A stretch of 64,000 bases of DNA from Hyphomicrobiales bacterium (GTDB taxonomy: Bacteria; Pseudomonadota; Alphaproteobacteria; Rhizobiales; Xanthobacteraceae), in NCBI GenBank assembly GCA_017305535.1, contig JAFKKN010000006.1, positions 1 to 64,000 of the forward strand, in the 5' to 3' direction. Every line of letters begins with the position of its first letter. The stretch's first letter is position 1. The notes below the pieces were generated by a model. The model made no database searches. It was not told the DNA's origin and worked only from the letters and a program-made list of their open reading frames with translations. Shown here piece after piece: positions 42,691 through 53,805 of the stretch. The translations under genes and the position numbers were made by a program.

Positions 42691-44766
42691 TCACTCCGCT
42701 GCCGTCAACATCTGCCCGGAGGCGAGACGCGAACATTCCGCCATCACCGCAGAGGCCCGCGCGATCGGATTGGTCAGGTAATAACTCGCATACGCCGCCT
42801 TGAACGGCGCCGCGTCCGCCTTGCCGCCGCGACCGGCCAGCGTGCGCACCGCCGCAGCATCGGCGGCCTCGATCTGGTCGAGCCGCATCAGGTGCGGTGC
42901 GGCCTTGAACACCAGTTGGCGCAACGCCGCCAATGTGTCGAACGGCAGCTTATGGCCCAGCGTATCCGATAGCGCGCGCAGGATCGCCCATTCCTCGCGG
43001 GCCTCGCCCGGCGGGAAGCCGGCGCGGTTGGTCATCTGCGCCCGGCCTTCGGTGTTGACGTAAAGGCCGGACTTCTCGGTGTAAGCTGCACCCGGCAGGA
43101 TGACGTCGGCGCGATGCGCGCCACGATCGCCATGGGTGCCGATGTAAACGACGAACGCGCCGTCCGCGACATTCACCTCGTCCGCGCCCAGAGAGAACAG
43201 CACATCGACGCCGCCTGCCGCGCTCATCTGCGCGGCGGTCAAACCGCCCTCGCCCGGCACGAAGCCGATATCGAGCGCACCGACGCCGGACGCCGTGCCG
43301 TGCAGCACGCCAAAACCGTTCCAGCCGTCCTTCACCGCGCCGATATCGACCGCGAGCTTCGCGGCCTGCGCCAGGATCGCCGCGCCGTCGGCGCGCGAGG
43401 TGGCGCTGACGCCGACCAGCACGAGCGGCCTCTCGGCCTTCTTGAGAACTTCAGCAAAAGAATGCTTGCCGCTAGCGAGATCGCTCAGCGTCTCGGCACC
43501 AGCGCCAAGATAGTCGACGGGATAGGTCAGATCGGCTTGCGCGCCGATCAACCCGATCTTCAGCTTGCCGGTACGCCAGCGCTTGCGGATGCGCGCGTTG
43601 AGCAACGCGCCTTCGTGGCGCGGATTGGAACCAACGATCAAAAGCGCATCGGCCTGCTCGATGCCGGCGATGGTCGGATTGAAGATGTAAGACGCGCGGC
43701 CAGCCTTGGCGTCGAAGGCGTGGCCGCCCTGCACCGCGACGTTGGCGGAGCCGAGGCTCGCCAGCAGTTGCTTCAGCGCGAACATTTCCTCGACGGTCGC
43801 GAGGTCGCCGGCGATGGCGCCGATGCGCTTGCCGTTGGCGCCGCGCACCTTCGCTGCAATCGCCGCGAACGCTTCCGGCCACGAGGCCGGGCGCAGCTTG
43901 CCGTTCTCACGCAGATACGGCCGGTCGAGCCGCTGCGTGCGCAGGCCGTCGACGATGTGGCGCGTCTTGTCGGAAATCCACTCTTCGTTGATCGCCTCGT
44001 TGACGCGCGGCAGGATGCGCATCACCTCGCGGCCACGGGTGTCGACCCGGATCGCCGAGCCGAGGCCGTCCATCACGTCCACCGATTGCGTCTTGCCCAG
44101 CTCCCACGGCCGCGCCGCGAACGCGTAAGGCTTCGAGGTCAACGCGCCCACCGGGCAGATATCGACGAGATTGCCCTGCAACTCGGAAGTCAGCGCGGTT
44201 TCGAGATAGGTGGTGATCTCCATGTCCTCGCCGCGGCCAATCGCGCCCATCTCCGGCGCGCCGGCGATTTCGGCGGCGAAGCGCACACAACGGGTGCACT
44301 GGATGCAGCGGGTCATCGAGGTCTTGACCAGCGCGCCGAGATACTTGTCTTCCACCGCGCGCTTGTTCTCGGCGAAACGGCTGGTGTCGACGCCGTAGCC
44401 CATCGCCTGATCTTGCAGATCGCACTCGCCGCCCTGATCACAGATCGGGCAATCGAGCGGATGGTTGATCAGCAGAAACTCCATCACGCCTTCGCGCGCC
44501 TTCTTCACCATCGGCGAACGCGTGGAGATTTCCGGCGGTTCGCCCTTGGGGCCGGGGCGGCAATCGCGCACGCCCCAGGCGCAGCTTGCGACCGGCTTCG
44601 GCCCGCCCTTCACCTCGACGAGGCACATCCGGCAGTTGCCGGCGATCGACAGCCGCTCGTGATAGCAGAAGCGCGGAATCTCGGCGCCCGCCGCCTCGCA
44701 CGCCTGCAACAGCGTGTATTCGGCCGGCACATCGATCTCTTTGCCATCGATGATGAGTATGGTCAT
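42691..44766 (-). CDS. nuoG: NADH-quinone oxidoreductase subunit G
   Basis: The 691-residue iron-sulfur subunit of the NADH arm. The [2Fe-2S] ligands Cys34, 45, 48 and 62 are in place (FCYHERLSIAGNCRMCLVEV). The His/Cys motif HPLDCPICDQGGECDLQDQ (N5) and CIQCTRCVRF (N4) follow. The remainder is a molybdopterin-oxidoreductase-like domain without a bound cofactor. The C-terminal quarter is less conserved, as usual. It starts 47 bases after the nuoF stop. Confidence 0.96.
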   Translation of the reverse strand: MTILIIDGKEIDVPAEYTLLQACEAAGAEIPRFCYHERLSIAGNCRMCLVEVKGGPKPVASCAWGVRDCRPGPKGEPPEISTRSPMVKKAREGVMEFLLINHPLDCPICDQGGECDLQDQAMGYGVDTSRFAENKRAVEDKYLGALVKTSMTRCIQCTRCVRFAAEIAGAPEMGAIGRGEDMEITTYLETALTSELQGNLVDICPVGALTSKPYAFAARPWELGKTQSVDVMDGLGSAIRVDTRGREVMRILPRVNEAINEEWISDKTRHIVDGLRTQRLDRPYLRENGKLRPASWPEAFAAIAAKVRGANGKRIGAIAGDLATVEEMFALKQLLASLGSANVAVQGGHAFDAKAGRASYIFNPTIAGIEQADALLIVGSNPRHEGALLNARIRKRWRTGKLKIGLIGAQADLTYPVDYLGAGAETLSDLASGKHSFAEVLKKAERPLVLVGVSATSRADGAAILAQAAKLAVDIGAVKDGWNGFGVLHGTASGVGALDIGFVPGEGGLTAAQMSAAGGVDVLFSLGADEVNVADGAFVVYIGTHGDRGAHRADVILPGAAYTEKSGLYVNTEGRAQMTNRAGFPPGEAREEWAILRALSDTLGHKLPFDTLAALRQLVFKAAPHLMRLDQIEAADAAAVRTLAGRGGKADAAPFKAAYASYYLTNPIARASAVMAECSRLASGQMLTAAE

Positions 44767-44813
44767 GACCTCAAGTCTTTCTCAACTTGCGTTCGGTGTC
44801 CGCGCAGCATCGC

Positions 44814-46138
<1,325 letters not shown>

Positions 46139-46139
<1 letters not shown>

Positions 46140-46783
46140 CACACGTTGCCCTTCTTGGTCGCGTCACCAGCGACAGCCGTATCCTTCAGCACACGCGGTC
46201 CACCGGCCGGCGCGGCGAATTGCCGGTCGATCTGCGGGCCGGGCTTCGGCGGATTGCCCGAAGCGAAACCGTCCAGCACTTTGTTCAGCGAGTCCTTGGT
46301 GAGATCCTCGTAGGTGTCCTTCCAGATCATCACCATCGGCGCGTTCACGCAGGCGCCGAGACACTCGACCTCTTCCCACGAGAAGTTGCCATCCTCCGAG
46401 ACGTGCCCCGGATCGTGATGGATGCGATGCTTGCAGACCTCGATCAAATCGCCAGCGCCACGCAACATGCACGGCGTGGTGCCGCAGACCTGCACATGCG
46501 CTTTCTTGCCGACCGGCGAGAGCTGGAACATGGTGTAGAAGGTCGCGATCTCCAGCACGCGGATGTACGGCATATCGAGCAGGTCGGCGACCGCGCGGAT
46601 CGCGGCTTCCGAGACCCAGCCTTCATGCTCTTCCTGCACGCGCCACAGGATCGCGATGCAGGCCGACGCCTGCCGCCCTTCCGGATACTTCGCGATCTGC
46701 TGCTTCGCCCAGTCGAGCGTACCCTCGCGAAACGCGAAGCTCGCGGGTTGCAATTCCTTCGGTGCCAGACGACGGACGGACAT
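46139..46783 (-). CDS. nuoE: NADH-quinone oxidoreductase subunit E
   Basis: A 214-residue thioredoxin-like [2Fe-2S] subunit (N1a). The cluster cysteines are in [12 protein letters not shown] and [11 protein letters not shown]. The N-terminal helical part contains [26 protein letters not shown]. The last 40 residues are a Pro/Ala/Gly-rich tail not found in the E. coli protein and typical of rhizobia. The ATG at 46783 is chosen over a TTG at 46789. It lies 68 bases after nuoD. Confidence 0.95.
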
Positions 46784-46851
46784 GCTCAATCAGTCTTTCT
46801 GCGAGCGCGCCACGCGGCGCGCATTCAGGCGGAGATGGCGAGACGAGAGGA

Positions 46852-48045
46852 TCACCGGTCGACCTCGCCGAACACGATATCGAGCGACCCGAGGATGGCC
46901 GAAACGTCGGCCAACAGGTGCCCCTTGCAGATGAAATCCATCGCCTGCAAATGCGCGAAGCCCGGCGCGCGGATCTTGCACTTGTAGGGTTTGTTGCTGC
47001 CGTCGGCGACGAGATAGACGCCGAATTCGCCCTTCGGCGCTTCGACAGCCGCATAGACTTCGCCGGCCGGAACGTGGAAGCCTTCGGTATAGAGCTTGAA
47101 GTGATGGATCAGAGCTTCCATCGAGCGCTTCATCTCGCCACGGCGCGGCGGGAAAATCTTGTTGTCCTCGACCGCCACCGGGCCCTGCCCGTCCGCCGCG
47201 CGCAGCTTGGCGATGCACTGCTTCATGATGCGCACCGACTGATGCATTTCCTCGACGCGGATGCAGTAACGATCGTAGCAGTCGCCGTTCTTGCCGACCG
47301 GAATGTCGAATTCCATCTCGTCGTAGCACTCGTAGGGCTGCGCCTTGCGCAAATCCCACGCCGCGCCGGAGCCACGCACCATGACGCCGGAGAAGCCCCA
47401 CTCCCACGCCTGCTCCAGGGTCACCACGCCGATATCGACGTTGCGCTGCTTGAAGATGCGGTTGTTGGTGAGCAACACCTCGAGGTCGTCGACCTTCTGC
47501 GGGAAGGCGTCGCACCAGGTATCGATGTCGTCGATCAGCTTGGGCGGCAGATCCTGATGCACGCCGCCGACGCGGAAGAACGCCGCGTGCATCCGCGAAC
47601 CGGACGCGCGCTCGTAGAACACCATCAGCTTTTCGCGCTCCTCGAAGCCCCACAGCGGCGGGGTCAGCGCGCCGACGTCCATCGCCTGCGTGGTGACGTT
47701 GAGGAGGTGCGAGAGAATGCGGCCGATTTCGCAATAGAGCACGCGGATCAGTTGCGCGCGGCGCGGCACCTGGATGCCGAGCAGCTTCTCCGCCGCGAGG
47801 CAGAAGGCGTGCTCCTGATTCATCGGCGCGACGTAATCGAGCCGGTCGAAATACGGGATCGCCTGCAGATAGGTCTTGGTCTCGATCAGCTTCTCAGTGC
47901 CGCGATGCAAGAGACCGATATGCGGATCGACGCGCTCCACCACCTCACCATCAAGCTCCAGCACGAGACGCAGCACACCGTGCGCGGCGGGATGCTGCGG
48001 CCCGAAGTTGATAGTAAAATTACGCATTCCGGGGACTTCGTTCAT
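46852..48045 (-). CDS. nuoD: NADH-quinone oxidoreductase subunit D
   Basis: A 397-residue subunit related to the [NiFe]-hydrogenase large subunit; it forms the quinone-binding pocket with Nuo[23 protein letters not shown] is diagnostic and includes the quinone-pocket His. [14 protein letters not shown] and the C-terminal [13 protein letters not shown] are also typical. NuoC and NuoD are separate genes here, unlike the fused E. coli form. Its start overlaps the nuoC stop by one base (TGATG). Confidence 0.97.
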   Translation of the reverse strand: MNEVPGMRNFTINFGPQHPAAHGVLRLVLELDGEVVERVDPHIGLLHRGTEKLIETKTYLQAIPYFDRLDYVAPMNQEHAFCLAAEKLLGIQVPRRAQLIRVLYCEIGRILSHLLNVTTQAMDVGALTPPLWGFEEREKLMVFYERASGSRMHAAFFRVGGVHQDLPPKLIDDIDTWCDAFPQKVDDLEVLLTNNRIFKQRNVDIGVVTLEQAWEWGFSGVMVRGSGAAWDLRKAQPYECYDEMEFDIPVGKNGDCYDRYCIRVEEMHQSVRIMKQCIAKLRAADGQGPVAVEDNKIFPPRRGEMKRSMEALIHHFKLYTEGFHVPAGEVYAAVEAPKGEFGVYLVADGSNKPYKCKIRAPGFAHLQAMDFICKGHLLADVSAILGSLDIVFGEVDR

Positions 48046-48674
48046 CAGCTACCTGCCTTCGGAGCGGGCTTGGCTTCGGCCTTCTCATCTCCCGGCAGCG
48101 GATAGTCCGCGCCTTCCCAGGGCGAGAGGAAGTCGAATCGGCGGAATTCCTGATTGAGCTGCACCGGCTCGTAGACCACACGCTTCTCGGCGTCGTCGTA
48201 ACGCACCTCGACAAAACCGGTGGTCGGAAAGTCCTTGCGCAGCGGATGGCCGTCGAAGCCGTAGTCGGTGAGCAACCGCCGCATGTCGGGATGACCGGTA
48301 AAGATCACGCCGTAGAGATCGTAGGTCTCGCGCTCGAACCAGTCGGCGCCGGGAAACACGCCGATGATCGATGGCACCTGCGTGGTCTCGTCCGCCACGC
48401 CCTTGACGCGGATGCGCTCATTCAACGTCGGCGACAGCAGATGATAAACAATGTCGAAACGTTTTTCGCGTGACGGATAATCCACCGCGGTGGCGTCAAT
48501 GAAACTGACGAAGCGGCAGCGCGGGTCCTGACGCAGGAAGCGCATCGCCTCGACGATCTTGGTGATCTCGACATTCACCGTGAGCTGATCGAACACCACC
48601 TCATAGCTGGTGGCGACGCCCGGCAGCGCACCAACGATCGTCTGACCCAGGGTCTCGAGCCGCGTGTCGTCCAT
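48045..48674 (-). CDS. nuoC: NADH-quinone oxidoreductase subunit C
   Basis: A 209-residue peripheral-arm subunit (30-kDa type). The hallmark [37 protein letters not shown] is intact. The C-terminal Lys/Ala/Glu-rich tail (about residues 190-209) is variable and probably disordered. It starts 9 bases after the nuoB stop. Confidence 0.96.
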   Translation of the reverse strand: MDDTRLETLGQTIVGALPGVATSYEVVFDQLTVNVEITKIVEAMRFLRQDPRCRFVSFIDATAVDYPSREKRFDIVYHLLSPTLNERIRVKGVADETTQVPSIIGVFPGADWFERETYDLYGVIFTGHPDMRRLLTDYGFDGHPLRKDFPTTGFVEVRYDDAEKRVVYEPVQLNQEFRRFDFLSPWEGADYPLPGDEKAEAKPAPKAGS

Positions 48675-48683
48675 TGTTCAGCC

Positions 48684-49277
48684 TTAGCGTTCGATGGTTC
48701 CGGTACGCCGGATCTTCTTCTGCAACAACAGGACGCCGTAAAGCAGCGCTTCCGCCGTCGGCGGGCATCCCGGCACGTAAATGTCGATCGGCACGATGCG
48801 GTCGCAGCCGCGTACCACCGAATACGAGTAGTGATAGTAGCCGCCACCGTTGGCGCAGGAGCCCATCGAGATGACGTAGCGCGGCTCCGGCATCTGGTCG
48901 TAGACCTTGCGCAGCGCTGGGGCCATCTTGTTGGTCAGGGTGCCGGCAACAATCATCACGTCGGACTGGCGCGGCGACGCACGCGGCGCGAAGCCGAAGC
49001 GCTCGACGTCATAGCGCGGCATCGACACCTGCATCATCTCGACGGCGCAACACGCCAGACCAAAGGTCATCCACATCAGCGAGCCGGTGCGTGCCCAGGT
49101 AATCAGGTCGTCGGCGGCAGCGACGAAAAAGCCCTTGTCGGACAGTTCGTTGTTAACCTCGAGGAAGTAGCGGTCGTCGGCGCCGACCGGCTTGCCGGTG
49201 CGCGGGTCGAGGACGCCGGTCGCAGCCGGGGCAACCAGCGTTCCTGACGATTGCGCGTGAGTTGGGCTCAATCCCAT
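48684..49277 (-). CDS. nuoB: NADH-quinone oxidoreductase subunit B
   Basis: A 197-residue subunit holding cluster N2, the electron donor to quinone. The ligands are Cys76 and Cys77 ([10 protein letters not shown]), Cys141 ([12 protein letters not shown]) and Cys171 ([12 protein letters not shown]). The first 35 residues are an extension rich in Ala, Thr and Pro. The ATG at 49277 lies inside the end of nuoA, a 10-base overlap. Confidence 0.97.
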   Translation of the reverse strand: MGLSPTHAQSSGTLVAPAATGVLDPRTGKPVGADDRYFLEVNNELSDKGFFVAAADDLITWARTGSLMWMTFGLACCAVEMMQVSMPRYDVERFGFAPRASPRQSDVMIVAGTLTNKMAPALRKVYDQMPEPRYVISMGSCANGGGYYHYSYSVVRGCDRIVPIDIYVPGCPPTAEALLYGVLLLQKKIRRTGTIER

Positions 49278-49633
49278 TCGAGCGCGCCTTTCTTCCATTC
49301 GTAGATGAAACCGATGGTGAGGACGGCGAGAAACACCATCATCGACCAGAATCCGACCAGACCGAGTTTTCCGAACGCCACCGCCCACGGAAATAGGAAG
49401 GCGACTTCCAGATCGAAGATGATGAACAGGATCGCCACCAGATAGAACCGCACGTCGAACTTCATGCGCGCGTCGTCGAACGCATTGAAGCCGCATTCAT
49501 ATGCGGACAGTTTCTCCGGATCGGGCTGCTGGAACGCAACGATAAACGGCGCGATCAGCAGGGCCAGCCCGATCACGGCGGCAATGCCGATAAACACCAC
49601 CAAAGGCAGATAATCTTGCAAGATGCCGGTCAT
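49268..49633 (-). CDS. nuoA: NADH-quinone oxidoreductase subunit A
   Basis: A 121-residue membrane subunit with three helices and first gene of the complex I operon. The conserved loop [44 protein letters not shown] carries the cysteine that becomes exposed on deactivation. The ATG at 49633 follows a weak Shine-Dalgarno (AAGGATCG). The 229 bases upstream, to the autotransporter stop codon, should hold the nuo promoter; TTGCCA and TAAAGG at 17-base spacing are visible there but not convincing. Confidence 0.96.
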   Translation of the reverse strand: MTGILQDYLPLVVFIGIAAVIGLALLIAPFIVAFQQPDPEKLSAYECGFNAFDDARMKFDVRFYLVAILFIIFDLEVAFLFPWAVAFGKLGLVGFWSMMVFLAVLTIGFIYEWKKGALEWD

Positions 49634-49862
49634 CGGCGATCCTTGGTTTTTTGGGGCGATACGGCCGACAGATTCGGCCACCTTGGAATTGTTCTGAGCC
49701 TTTAGCGCAGTGCACCAAGGGTGGCAAGACAAGCTCTGTTGACAGTTCCCTGCCATGCATCAGCGCTTGCCTCGCGCCACTGTCGGTCAGTGACCTTATG
49801 TCGGCCGCGCGGTGGAGCGAACGAAACGGAACCGTTCGCGGGAGGCACCGTGGTCGAAGCCG

Positions 49863-52637
49863 CTAAAATCCGACCTTCAGACGGGCGGTCAGAGCGTGCT
49901 GGGACGCGTTCGCAGCCATCTGCCCATTGTAGGTCAGGCTGACCGTCGCCTGGTCGGTTGGATAGACGGCAATGCCAACATCGAGCACGGCGGCGTCCCG
50001 TCCGATCGCCACGCCGGCCACCGCGAAATCAGCCGACGACAATGCTAACATGGCGAGCGGGGTCTGGGTGTCAAGCGCCCGCCGCCAGCCCGCACCCAGA
50101 CTTGCGGTCACCCGGTGCGAGGCGACCGAAAAATCCGTCGAACCGCGAAGACCCGTCGTCGCGAAAGTGACGCCGGAGGTCTGGCTTTCCGCACGCAATG
50201 CCGCCTCGTGCCCTTGTTCGGCGAAGGCGTTGGTGGACAGACGGACGTGGGCAAGGTTCAGATAGGGTTCGATGGTCACAAGCGGCGCCTTCCAACGCCA
50301 GCCGATTTCACCAAAGGCCTGCAATGTGCCGGCGCGATAGTCGGCGCGGGCACGATCGGCGAACTCCGCGAATGCGATGGTGCGATCGGTCTGGATCGCA
50401 TGGCTCGAATAGAACACGCCGGAGCGCAGGAATGCCGTACCGAAATCGCCGCCGCCATACAGGCCGACATGGAAACTGTCGGTCGCGGCGGACGAGCGGC
50501 GCGCGGCGACGCTGAAACTGCCCTGATTATAGCCGGCCAGCGCGCCAAAGCGCCACGTTTCGTCAAACGGCGCATCGATGCCGATCAGCATGCCGCTTGA
50601 ACGGCGGTCCAGCCGCGCCGCATTGCCGTCGCCGTCAACATGGCCCGACGACCCGAATGCCTGCCCCCAGACCTCCAGCCGTGTCTCCTTGGCTGCATGC
50701 CGAGCAGCATCGGGCGTCGCGGCGAAAGCATTGCGCACACCGCCGACCGGCGCCGTTGCAGGCGCATCGCGCAGCCGTGCGTTGGCCGCGTCGCGCAGAT
50801 ATCGGCTGTCGTCGATCAGCGCCGATTTCAGCGAGGCATGGATTTCGCCGGAGACCTGATCGAAGGCGGAGCGTGCCTCGGCGGCGCTCAAGCTGGCCAC
50901 GTTGCGATAGAGGATATTCGACTGGGCCAGCGCGTCGAGCGCCGTTGCCGCCGACGCCTGGTTGTGCGTCTGCGCGACATCGGAGAAAGCGACCGCGTTC
51001 CGGCGCAGCAAGGCCGTCACCTCGTCGACCGAATAGCCGATTTCGGCGTTGAGAAACACGAAATCGGACTGAACGGCGTCGAAGTGACCGGCCACGCCGG
51101 CTGCGGTCAGTATCGAATACGGCGTGTTAAGGACCGGCGATCCGAACGCCGAAATCGCTACGCGACCGGCAAGAGCTGCCGTTCCGGTCACCGCAAGGCG
51201 GTCGGAACCGGCCTCGCCCAATCGCACCGCGAGGGTGCCCTGCCCGCCTTGGACATAGCTGCCGTCGATGGTGAGAGCACCCACATGGTCCGCATTCCCC
51301 GGGGCAACGATGCCACCCTGGTTGTGCACGCCGAACCACAGATCCTGAACACCGAAGTCCCGGATCCGAACCGTGCCGGTGCCGCTCAGAATGCCCCCCT
51401 GCATGTCGAGATAGGGCGTTTGAAGGGTGCCGTTCAGAACCATCTGCCCCGTCCAAATTCCGCTACCGGCGACCACCTCGAGCGTATGGTCTGCCGCGAT
51501 GTCGAGAACGGTGCGCGCCCCGAACAGGCTCAGGTTGTCGATGGCCGGATTCATGTCGAGCGTTACACGCCCGGGCTCGGATAGCCGCACATCATAATAG
51601 CGGCCGGTCGATCCGTGCGGCCCTTCCAACGAGCCCGCCACGTTGTTCGGCACCTCGCCGCCGCTCCACGCCGAGGTGTCGCTCCACAGCACATTGCCCT
51701 GTCGCGCCGCCACCTCGCGCAACGGATTGTTGAGTGCGATCCAGTCGAGATAGTCCTGCACCGCCGCCCAGCCGCTGACCGAACCGTAGCGGATGGTGCC
51801 GTCGGGGGCCGGCTCCAGCAAGGCGAGCACGCCGACCTGCAACAACGTGCCGTCGGGCCGAACCAGGAACAACGGCCCCCCGCTGTCGCCGGCGCCGTTG
51901 CCGGCCTGATGCGCGGGTACGCCAAAACCCTTGGCGCTCAGGCCGTAATCGTCTGGCGATGACGGCGCATGCGGATTGCGGAACTGCGCCGCCAAAATGC
52001 CGACCGTCCCGGGATCGCGGCCGCTGTAGCTCCACAGGATATATTCGCCGAGCCGCGTTTCCCCAACGCGGCGGCGACTATCGTTTGGGGCATCACGTGG
52101 GTCGCCCGATGCCGAATAGAGACCGCCGTCGAGGCCGGTGCCGTATTGGCCGTACCCGACGGTCACCATCAGCGAACCGGGCGTCGGCCGCGCATCGTTC
52201 GGACCGGCCAGCGTCACCGGCGTAATGGACCTTCCCGTTACCGGCGTCGACAGGGTGACCAACGCGATGTCGCCGGTCGTTCCGATGAATGTGTAGCGCG
52301 GTTCCGTGGCGAGTCCGGCGGCGCTCTGGTCAAAGCGCGTCGCGACGTTGGCGTCAGGCCCGAAACGAATGTCGATGGGCTTGCGCGGCTCGAACCGGTC
52401 ATTATCGTAGAAGCAGTGAGCGGCAGTCAGAATGGTGCGCGAATTGATCAGCGTGCCCGTGCAACCGTTCACCCAAACGACGTTCGAATACTGGTCCGCC
52501 TGGTCGAACACATTGGCCGCGGCCGCAGTGTCGGCGGCAACGTCGTTGTTGAGCGAAATCGCCCGCGCCGGCGCAAGCGCGGCCGTCTGGATGGCCAGCG
52601 AAAAACATCCCAGCGCAAGCAAGGATCGTCGGTTCAT
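49863..52637 (-). CDS. Trypsin-like serine protease autotransporter
   Basis: A 924-residue type V secreted protein. A signal peptide (to about residue 26) leads into an S1 protease domain with a full catalytic triad: His74 in TAAHC, Asp123 in TGDIALV and Ser252 in GDSGGPL. Residues 310-570 form a beta-helical passenger with autotransporter-type strands. The last 270 residues are a 12-stranded autotransporter barrel ending LTARLKVGF. The protease would be displayed on or released from the cell surface. Trypsin-type autotransporters are far less common than subtilisin-type ones. It lies between tRNA-Asp and the nuo operon. The ATG at 52637 gives the signal peptide. Substrate unknown. Confidence 0.88.
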   Translation of the reverse strand: MNRRSLLALGCFSLAIQTAALAPARAISLNNDVAADTAAAANVFDQADQYSNVVWVNGCTGTLINSRTILTAAHCFYDNDRFEPRKPIDIRFGPDANVATRFDQSAAGLATEPRYTFIGTTGDIALVTLSTPVTGRSITPVTLAGPNDARPTPGSLMVTVGYGQYGTGLDGGLYSASGDPRDAPNDSRRRVGETRLGEYILWSYSGRDPGTVGILAAQFRNPHAPSSPDDYGLSAKGFGVPAHQAGNGAGDSGGPLFLVRPDGTLLQVGVLALLEPAPDGTIRYGSVSGWAAVQDYLDWIALNNPLREVAARQGNVLWSDTSAWSGGEVPNNVAGSLEGPHGSTGRYYDVRLSEPGRVTLDMNPAIDNLSLFGARTVLDIAADHTLEVVAGSGIWTGQMVLNGTLQTPYLDMQGGILSGTGTVRIRDFGVQDLWFGVHNQGGIVAPGNADHVGALTIDGSYVQGGQGTLAVRLGEAGSDRLAVTGTAALAGRVAISAFGSPVLNTPYSILTAAGVAGHFDAVQSDFVFLNAEIGYSVDEVTALLRRNAVAFSDVAQTHNQASAATALDALAQSNILYRNVASLSAAEARSAFDQVSGEIHASLKSALIDDSRYLRDAANARLRDAPATAPVGGVRNAFAATPDAARHAAKETRLEVWGQAFGSSGHVDGDGNAARLDRRSSGMLIGIDAPFDETWRFGALAGYNQGSFSVAARRSSAATDSFHVGLYGGGDFGTAFLRSGVFYSSHAIQTDRTIAFAEFADRARADYRAGTLQAFGEIGWRWKAPLVTIEPYLNLAHVRLSTNAFAEQGHEAALRAESQTSGVTFATTGLRGSTDFSVASHRVTASLGAGWRRALDTQTPLAMLALSSADFAVAGVAIGRDAAVLDVGIAVYPTDQATVSLTYNGQMAANASQHALTARLKVGF

Positions 52638-53032
52638 GACGCTGCCCCGTCCCCACGTGATTCTGCCGCTACGCAGAATGCCCCCACAGCAAACGCCGTC
52701 ACAAAAAACGAATCACGCCTCGCGATTACTCCAACGAGTGCAGCGATGTCACCCGGCAACCGCCGTCACGTGACAAAACGACGCGAGATGGGAGCAAGGT
52801 TCTCCGCCGCGATATCCAACGCCGCTCATTCCACCGGCACACGCCGCCGGATGTCCGCCTCCGCGGCCCCGCGACGTTCCGGCATCTGTCACCGCACGAA
52901 TGCCGGCCACGATCCGCACACGGCCGTCAAGTTGCGTGCGAGAATGGACACAGCCCGCAGCCGCAGCATCGAAGCGGTGCGGTTCCGGTGACGAATGGTG
53001 ATGTCTGGAAGAAAATATGCCATTGAAAACAA
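52638..53032. other. Non-coding gap between autotransporter and tRNA-Asp
   Basis: No gene, terminator or repeat is convincing in these 395 bases. The autotransporter promoter should lie near 52640-52760. Antisense frames crossing the autotransporter extend into this gap and are not considered real. Confidence 0.4.
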
Positions 53033-53109
53033 TGGCGCGAGAGACGGGGCTCGAACCCGCGACCTCCGGCGTGACAGGCCGGCACTCTAACCAACTGAGC
53101 TACTCCCGC
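53033..53109 (-). tRNA. tRNA-Asp (GTC)
   Basis: A 77-base tRNA with encoded CCA. On the minus strand it begins GCGGGAGTAGCTCAGTTGG and ends CTCTCGCGCCA; the acceptor stem is seven pairs with one G-U. The D-stem (AGCTC), T-arm (GGGTTCGAGCCCC-like) and anticodon loop CTGTCAC are all normal. The anticodon GTC is at 53073-53075. A tRNA gene beside an accessory gene can be an integration site, but no attachment repeat was seen. Confidence 0.97.
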
Positions 53110-53341
53110 ACGGATCGTTTCCGATCCAGTCGTGGAGGTGGGACTTAAAGGTGCGCCCATCGCAAGTCAAGCTGGTTTGAAGCGCATCGCGAAAAGCCTT
53201 TGTGGATCGGCCATTCCGCCCACGCCAGTGCTGAAACCACGGCCATTTACGGGGAAAACAGCATAGTCAGCGCCCCCCCGAATCAACTAATGCCTGATAC
53301 GTCTTTATTTCTGAGATTCGAACAACGAGGAGGGCCTGGAA

Positions 53342-53641
53342 ATGGCGAAGAAAGCTGCGACCCCGACCACCATCACGCTCAAGCATCTGGCTGCCGCGCT
53401 GGCCGAAGAACACGAGTTGTCGAAGAAGCAGGCCGAAGCGATTCTCGGCGATCTGGTCACCCGCGTCACCAAGCACCTGAAGAAGGGCGAGCGCGTCCGC
53501 ATCGTCGGCCTCGGCATCCTCCAGGTTCGCAAGCGCGCCGCCCGTACCGGCCGTAACCCCGCCACCGGCGAAACCATCCAGATCAAGGCCAGCAAGAAGG
53601 TCGCCTTCCGCGCCGCCAAGGAACTCAAGGAAGCGATCTGA
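53342..53641 (+). CDS. HU family DNA-binding protein
   Basis: A 99-residue histone-like protein. Helical N-terminal part LKHLAAALAEEHELSKKQAEAILGDLVTRVTKHLKKGERVRIVGLG matches the HU/IHF dimerisation domain. The DNA-binding arm is seen in RKRAARTGRNPATGETIQIKASKKVAFRAAKELKEA. The GRNPATG and proline at the arm tip are typical of HU. A seven-residue N-terminal extension (AKKAATP) is present. A good Shine-Dalgarno (GAGGAGG) lies 9 bases upstream. Read alone on the plus strand and followed by a hairpin at 53709. Confidence 0.93.
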   Translation: MAKKAATPTTITLKHLAAALAEEHELSKKQAEAILGDLVTRVTKHLKKGERVRIVGLGILQVRKRAARTGRNPATGETIQIKASKKVAFRAAKELKEAI

Positions 53642-53708
53642 TCGCAACCCGGGATCGCCCGCAGGGCCGCTGCCTTGCTTGCGTTCCATGACAGAATTTG
53701 CGTTCTGT

Positions 53709-53757
53709 AACGTCATCCCGGGCTGCCGCCGTGCGGCCGCCCGGGGTGACGTTTTCA
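53709..53757 (+). terminator. Long hairpin with T run after the HU gene
   Basis: AACGTCATCCCGGGC (53709-53723) pairs with GCCCGGGGTGACGTT (53739-53753) with one mismatch, and is followed by TTTTC on the plus strand. It probably ends the HU transcript. The cgtcatcccggg core also resembles the dispersed palindromes at 7356 and 55144, so a repeat may have been adopted as a terminator. Confidence 0.6.
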
Positions 53758-53805
53758 TTTCGGGGCGCCCGCATTGGAACGGACGCGACATCAAAGGACC
53801 CCGCC

